Below are positions 38,903 to 39,840 of a DNA stretch of 39,840 bases, piece by piece (position 1 is the stretch's first letter; each line of letters starts with the position of its first letter). The stretch is taken from positions 1 to 39,840 of the forward strand of contig CAKZUT010000255.1 of NCBI GenBank assembly GCA_937922185.1. Direction: 5' to 3'. The notes below the pieces were generated by a model. It searched no databases and had not been told where the DNA came from. It saw only the letters and a program-made list of their open reading frames with translations. The translations under genes and the position numbers were made by a program. Source of the stretch: an uncultured Neomegalonema sp. (GTDB taxonomy: Bacteria; Pseudomonadota; Alphaproteobacteria; Rhodobacterales; Rhodobacteraceae).

Positions 38903-38919
38903 GAGCAAAAAGTCTATCT

Positions 38920-39309
38920 TCAGATACTGAACTCTATCGGCCCTGGATATTCGGCAATTGTTCGGTCGGCAGTCAGCAACGCGATCCCCTCGACCTGCGA
39001 TTGTGCGATCAGCAGTCTGTCGAACGGATCACGATGGATCGACGGAAGGTTGGCGACGGCCACGACATGCGGCCCGGTAACGGTCAGTTCTTCATATCCA
39101 TGGGCGAGCAAAGCCGGACGCATAACCTTTGGATCAATATCGAAATCCGGTTTTCCAAGGGCAAATTTGATCGCAATTTCCCATAGCGCGACGACACTGA
39201 AGACAGGAGTATTGCGATCATCCGAAAGCAGCTCGTTGACTCGCGCCGACAGGCGTTCATGTTCGCTGACGGACCAGATCAGGACATGGGTGTCGAGCAA
39301 TAACCTCAC
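38920..39309 (-). CDS. PIN-domain toxin (VapC type)
   Basis: The 129-residue protein is a type II toxin of the PIN ribonuclease fold. It starts RLLLDTHVLIWSV with metal-binding D6, then has E44 in SVVALWEIAIKFALGK, the HRDPFDRLLIAQSQVEG block with D94 and D97, and D115 in LLTADRTI. These acidic residues form the Mg site that cuts RNA, often tRNA or rRNA, in VapC proteins. The start overlaps the antitoxin stop by 4 nt. The gene ends 18 nt from murD, in convergent orientation. The cognate RNA target cannot be read from the sequence. Confidence 0.9.
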   Translation of the reverse strand: MRLLLDTHVLIWSVSEHERLSARVNELLSDDRNTPVFSVVALWEIAIKFALGKPDFDIDPKVMRPALLAHGYEELTVTGPHVVAVANLPSIHRDPFDRLLIAQSQVEGIALLTADRTIAEYPGPIEFSI

Positions 39310-39584
39310 TCTTCGCCCTTTGGTCGGTCGAACTTGTCGGGATTACCGTAGAACATCTCCTCGATCTCGTCCTTGAATGGTGTCTTGATGTCATCGGGAA
39401 CCGTGAACTCGCCCCGCATGAACCCGAGTCGGTCCTTGCCGCGCGGCATTTCGGGCGCATCGAGTGGGACGACCCGGACCATTGGCTTGCCTGCCTTGGC
39501 GATGATGAAAGGCTCACCCTTCGCCGCAGCCTCAATCAGCCGCGACAGGTGAGTCTTCGCCTCATGGATATTGACGGTAAGCAT
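39306..39584 (-). CDS. Phd/YefM-family antitoxin
   Basis: The 92-residue protein is the antitoxin paired with the PIN toxin. The N-terminal half has the Phd/YefM DNA-binding fold: TVNIHEAKTHLSRLIEAAAKGEPFIIAKAGKPMVRVVPLD. The C-terminal half is acidic and probably unfolded until it wraps the toxin (EFTVPDDIKTPFKDEIEEMFYGNPDKF). As usual the antitoxin gene comes first and the two overlap by 4 nt (39306-39309). A near-perfect operator palindrome lies 17 nt upstream (39601-39624), fitting autorepression. It is the common pairing of a PIN toxin with a Phd-type rather than an AbrB-type antitoxin. Confidence 0.9.
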   Translation of the reverse strand: MLTVNIHEAKTHLSRLIEAAAKGEPFIIAKAGKPMVRVVPLDAPEMPRGKDRLGFMRGEFTVPDDIKTPFKDEIEEMFYGNPDKFDRPKGEE

Positions 39585-39600
39585 GGCCGGACTTCCTTCA

Positions 39601-39624
39601 GTGAACTAAACTAACTTAGTTCAC
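39601..39624 (-). promoter_or_regulatory. Operator palindrome of the toxin-antitoxin pair
   Basis: GTGAACTAA (39601-39609) and TTAGTTCAC (39616-39624) are perfect inverted 9-bp arms around a 6-nt centre, ending 17 nt upstream of the antitoxin start. The centre repeats the ACTAA motif. The position and symmetry fit an autoregulatory operator for the Phd-type antitoxin. Confidence 0.82.
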
Positions 39625-39651
39625 GAGTGATCCCGTCGCAAGTCGCACCCG

Positions 39652-39840
39652 TCAGATATCCAGATTCTCCACGTTATGCGCGTTGGCCATGATGAAGTCG
39701 CGGCGCGGCTCGACCAGGTCGCCCATGAGGTTCGAGAAGATATTATCCGCCTCGTCCACATGATCGACCGTCACCTGGAGGAAAGTCCGCGCCTCCGGGT
39801 CGAGCGTCGTCTCCCAGAGCTGTCCGGCATTCATCTCGCC
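39652..39840 (-). CDS. gyrB: DNA gyrase subunit B, C-terminal fragment
   Basis: The frame is open to the right edge of the window and ends at TGA 39654-39652, so only the last 62 codons are seen. They read [23 protein letters not shown], then [29 protein letters not shown]. The LMGD.VEPRR.FI..NA segment and the final NLDI are the hallmark of the GyrB C-terminus (ParE has a different QLKETTM-like block). GyrB is the ATPase subunit of DNA gyrase. The gene runs on the minus strand toward the toxin-antitoxin operon, whose promoter lies just beyond its stop. Confidence 0.93.
   Translation of the reverse strand, partial: GEMNAGQLWETTLDPEARTFLQVTVDHVDEADNIFSNLMGDLVEPRRDFIMANAHNVENLDI

Overview
The window is a gene-dense, GC-rich chromosomal segment with no phage, plasmid or insertion-sequence genes. 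The gene content points to an alphaproteobacterium. The supporting points are a CIRCE-controlled groESL operon, a split glutamate-synthase-like trio (GlxBCD/MgsABC type), an HlyD/PrtD-type secretion pair, a 69-residue alphaproteobacterial cold-shock protein, and a meso-diaminopimelate type MurE. The order is not resolved; several gene pairs look Rhodobacterales-like, but that is an impression from memory.

Layout. 1-2466 (+): end of mazG, then eno, an ftsB-type division gene and a 52-codon membrane protein. 2601-6050 (+): a type I secretion ABC transporter and its HlyD adaptor, followed by a small exported protein with its own terminator. 6126-8286 (-): groES-groEL with terminator, CIRCE and a candidate promoter. 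8369-11518 (-): four genes, glxB-glxC-glxD plus a 74-residue protein, all joined by 4-nt overlaps. 11637-11993 (+): a promoter, tRNA-Leu(CAG), then two 114-nt tandem repeats in phase with the tRNA 3' end. 12099-14303 (-): an orphan sensor histidine kinase. 14624-21191 (-): an endonuclease/phosphatase-fold protein, an exported unknown, an aldo/keto reductase, a REP-like double hairpin, a lytic transglycosylase, an NlpC/P60 hydrolase and an M17 aminopeptidase. 21397-25528: a TPR lipoprotein (+), then a MetY-type sulfhydrylase, a Sel1-repeat protein and a cold-shock protein (all -). 25834-29249 (+): an MBL/beta-CASP nuclease, a class I glutamine amidotransferase and an AbrB-duplication membrane protein. 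29842-38902 (+): the first half of the division and cell wall (dcw) cluster, mraZ-rsmH-ftsL-ftsI-murE-murF-mraY-murD. 38920-39624 (-): a VapC/Phd-type toxin-antitoxin pair with a palindromic operator. 39652-39840 (-): the 3' end of gyrB.

How the genes work together. The dcw genes form one translationally coupled series that makes and flips the peptidoglycan precursor and builds the septal synthase. The transglycosylase and NlpC/P60 protein are wall-remodelling enzymes. GroESL is a heat-shock chaperone operon, probably repressed by HrcA through CIRCE. The Glx proteins probably form one multi-subunit glutamine-dependent FMN enzyme.

Most of the window is ordinary core genome. The strongest unexplained structure is the pair of 114-nt repeats behind tRNA-Leu. 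Each ends in GCACCA and keeps the same set of hairpins, which suggests a structured RNA co-transcribed with the tRNA. Next in interest are the four-gene glx operon, whose FMN subunit lacks the usual Fe-S cysteines, and the dcw cluster that stops after murD.
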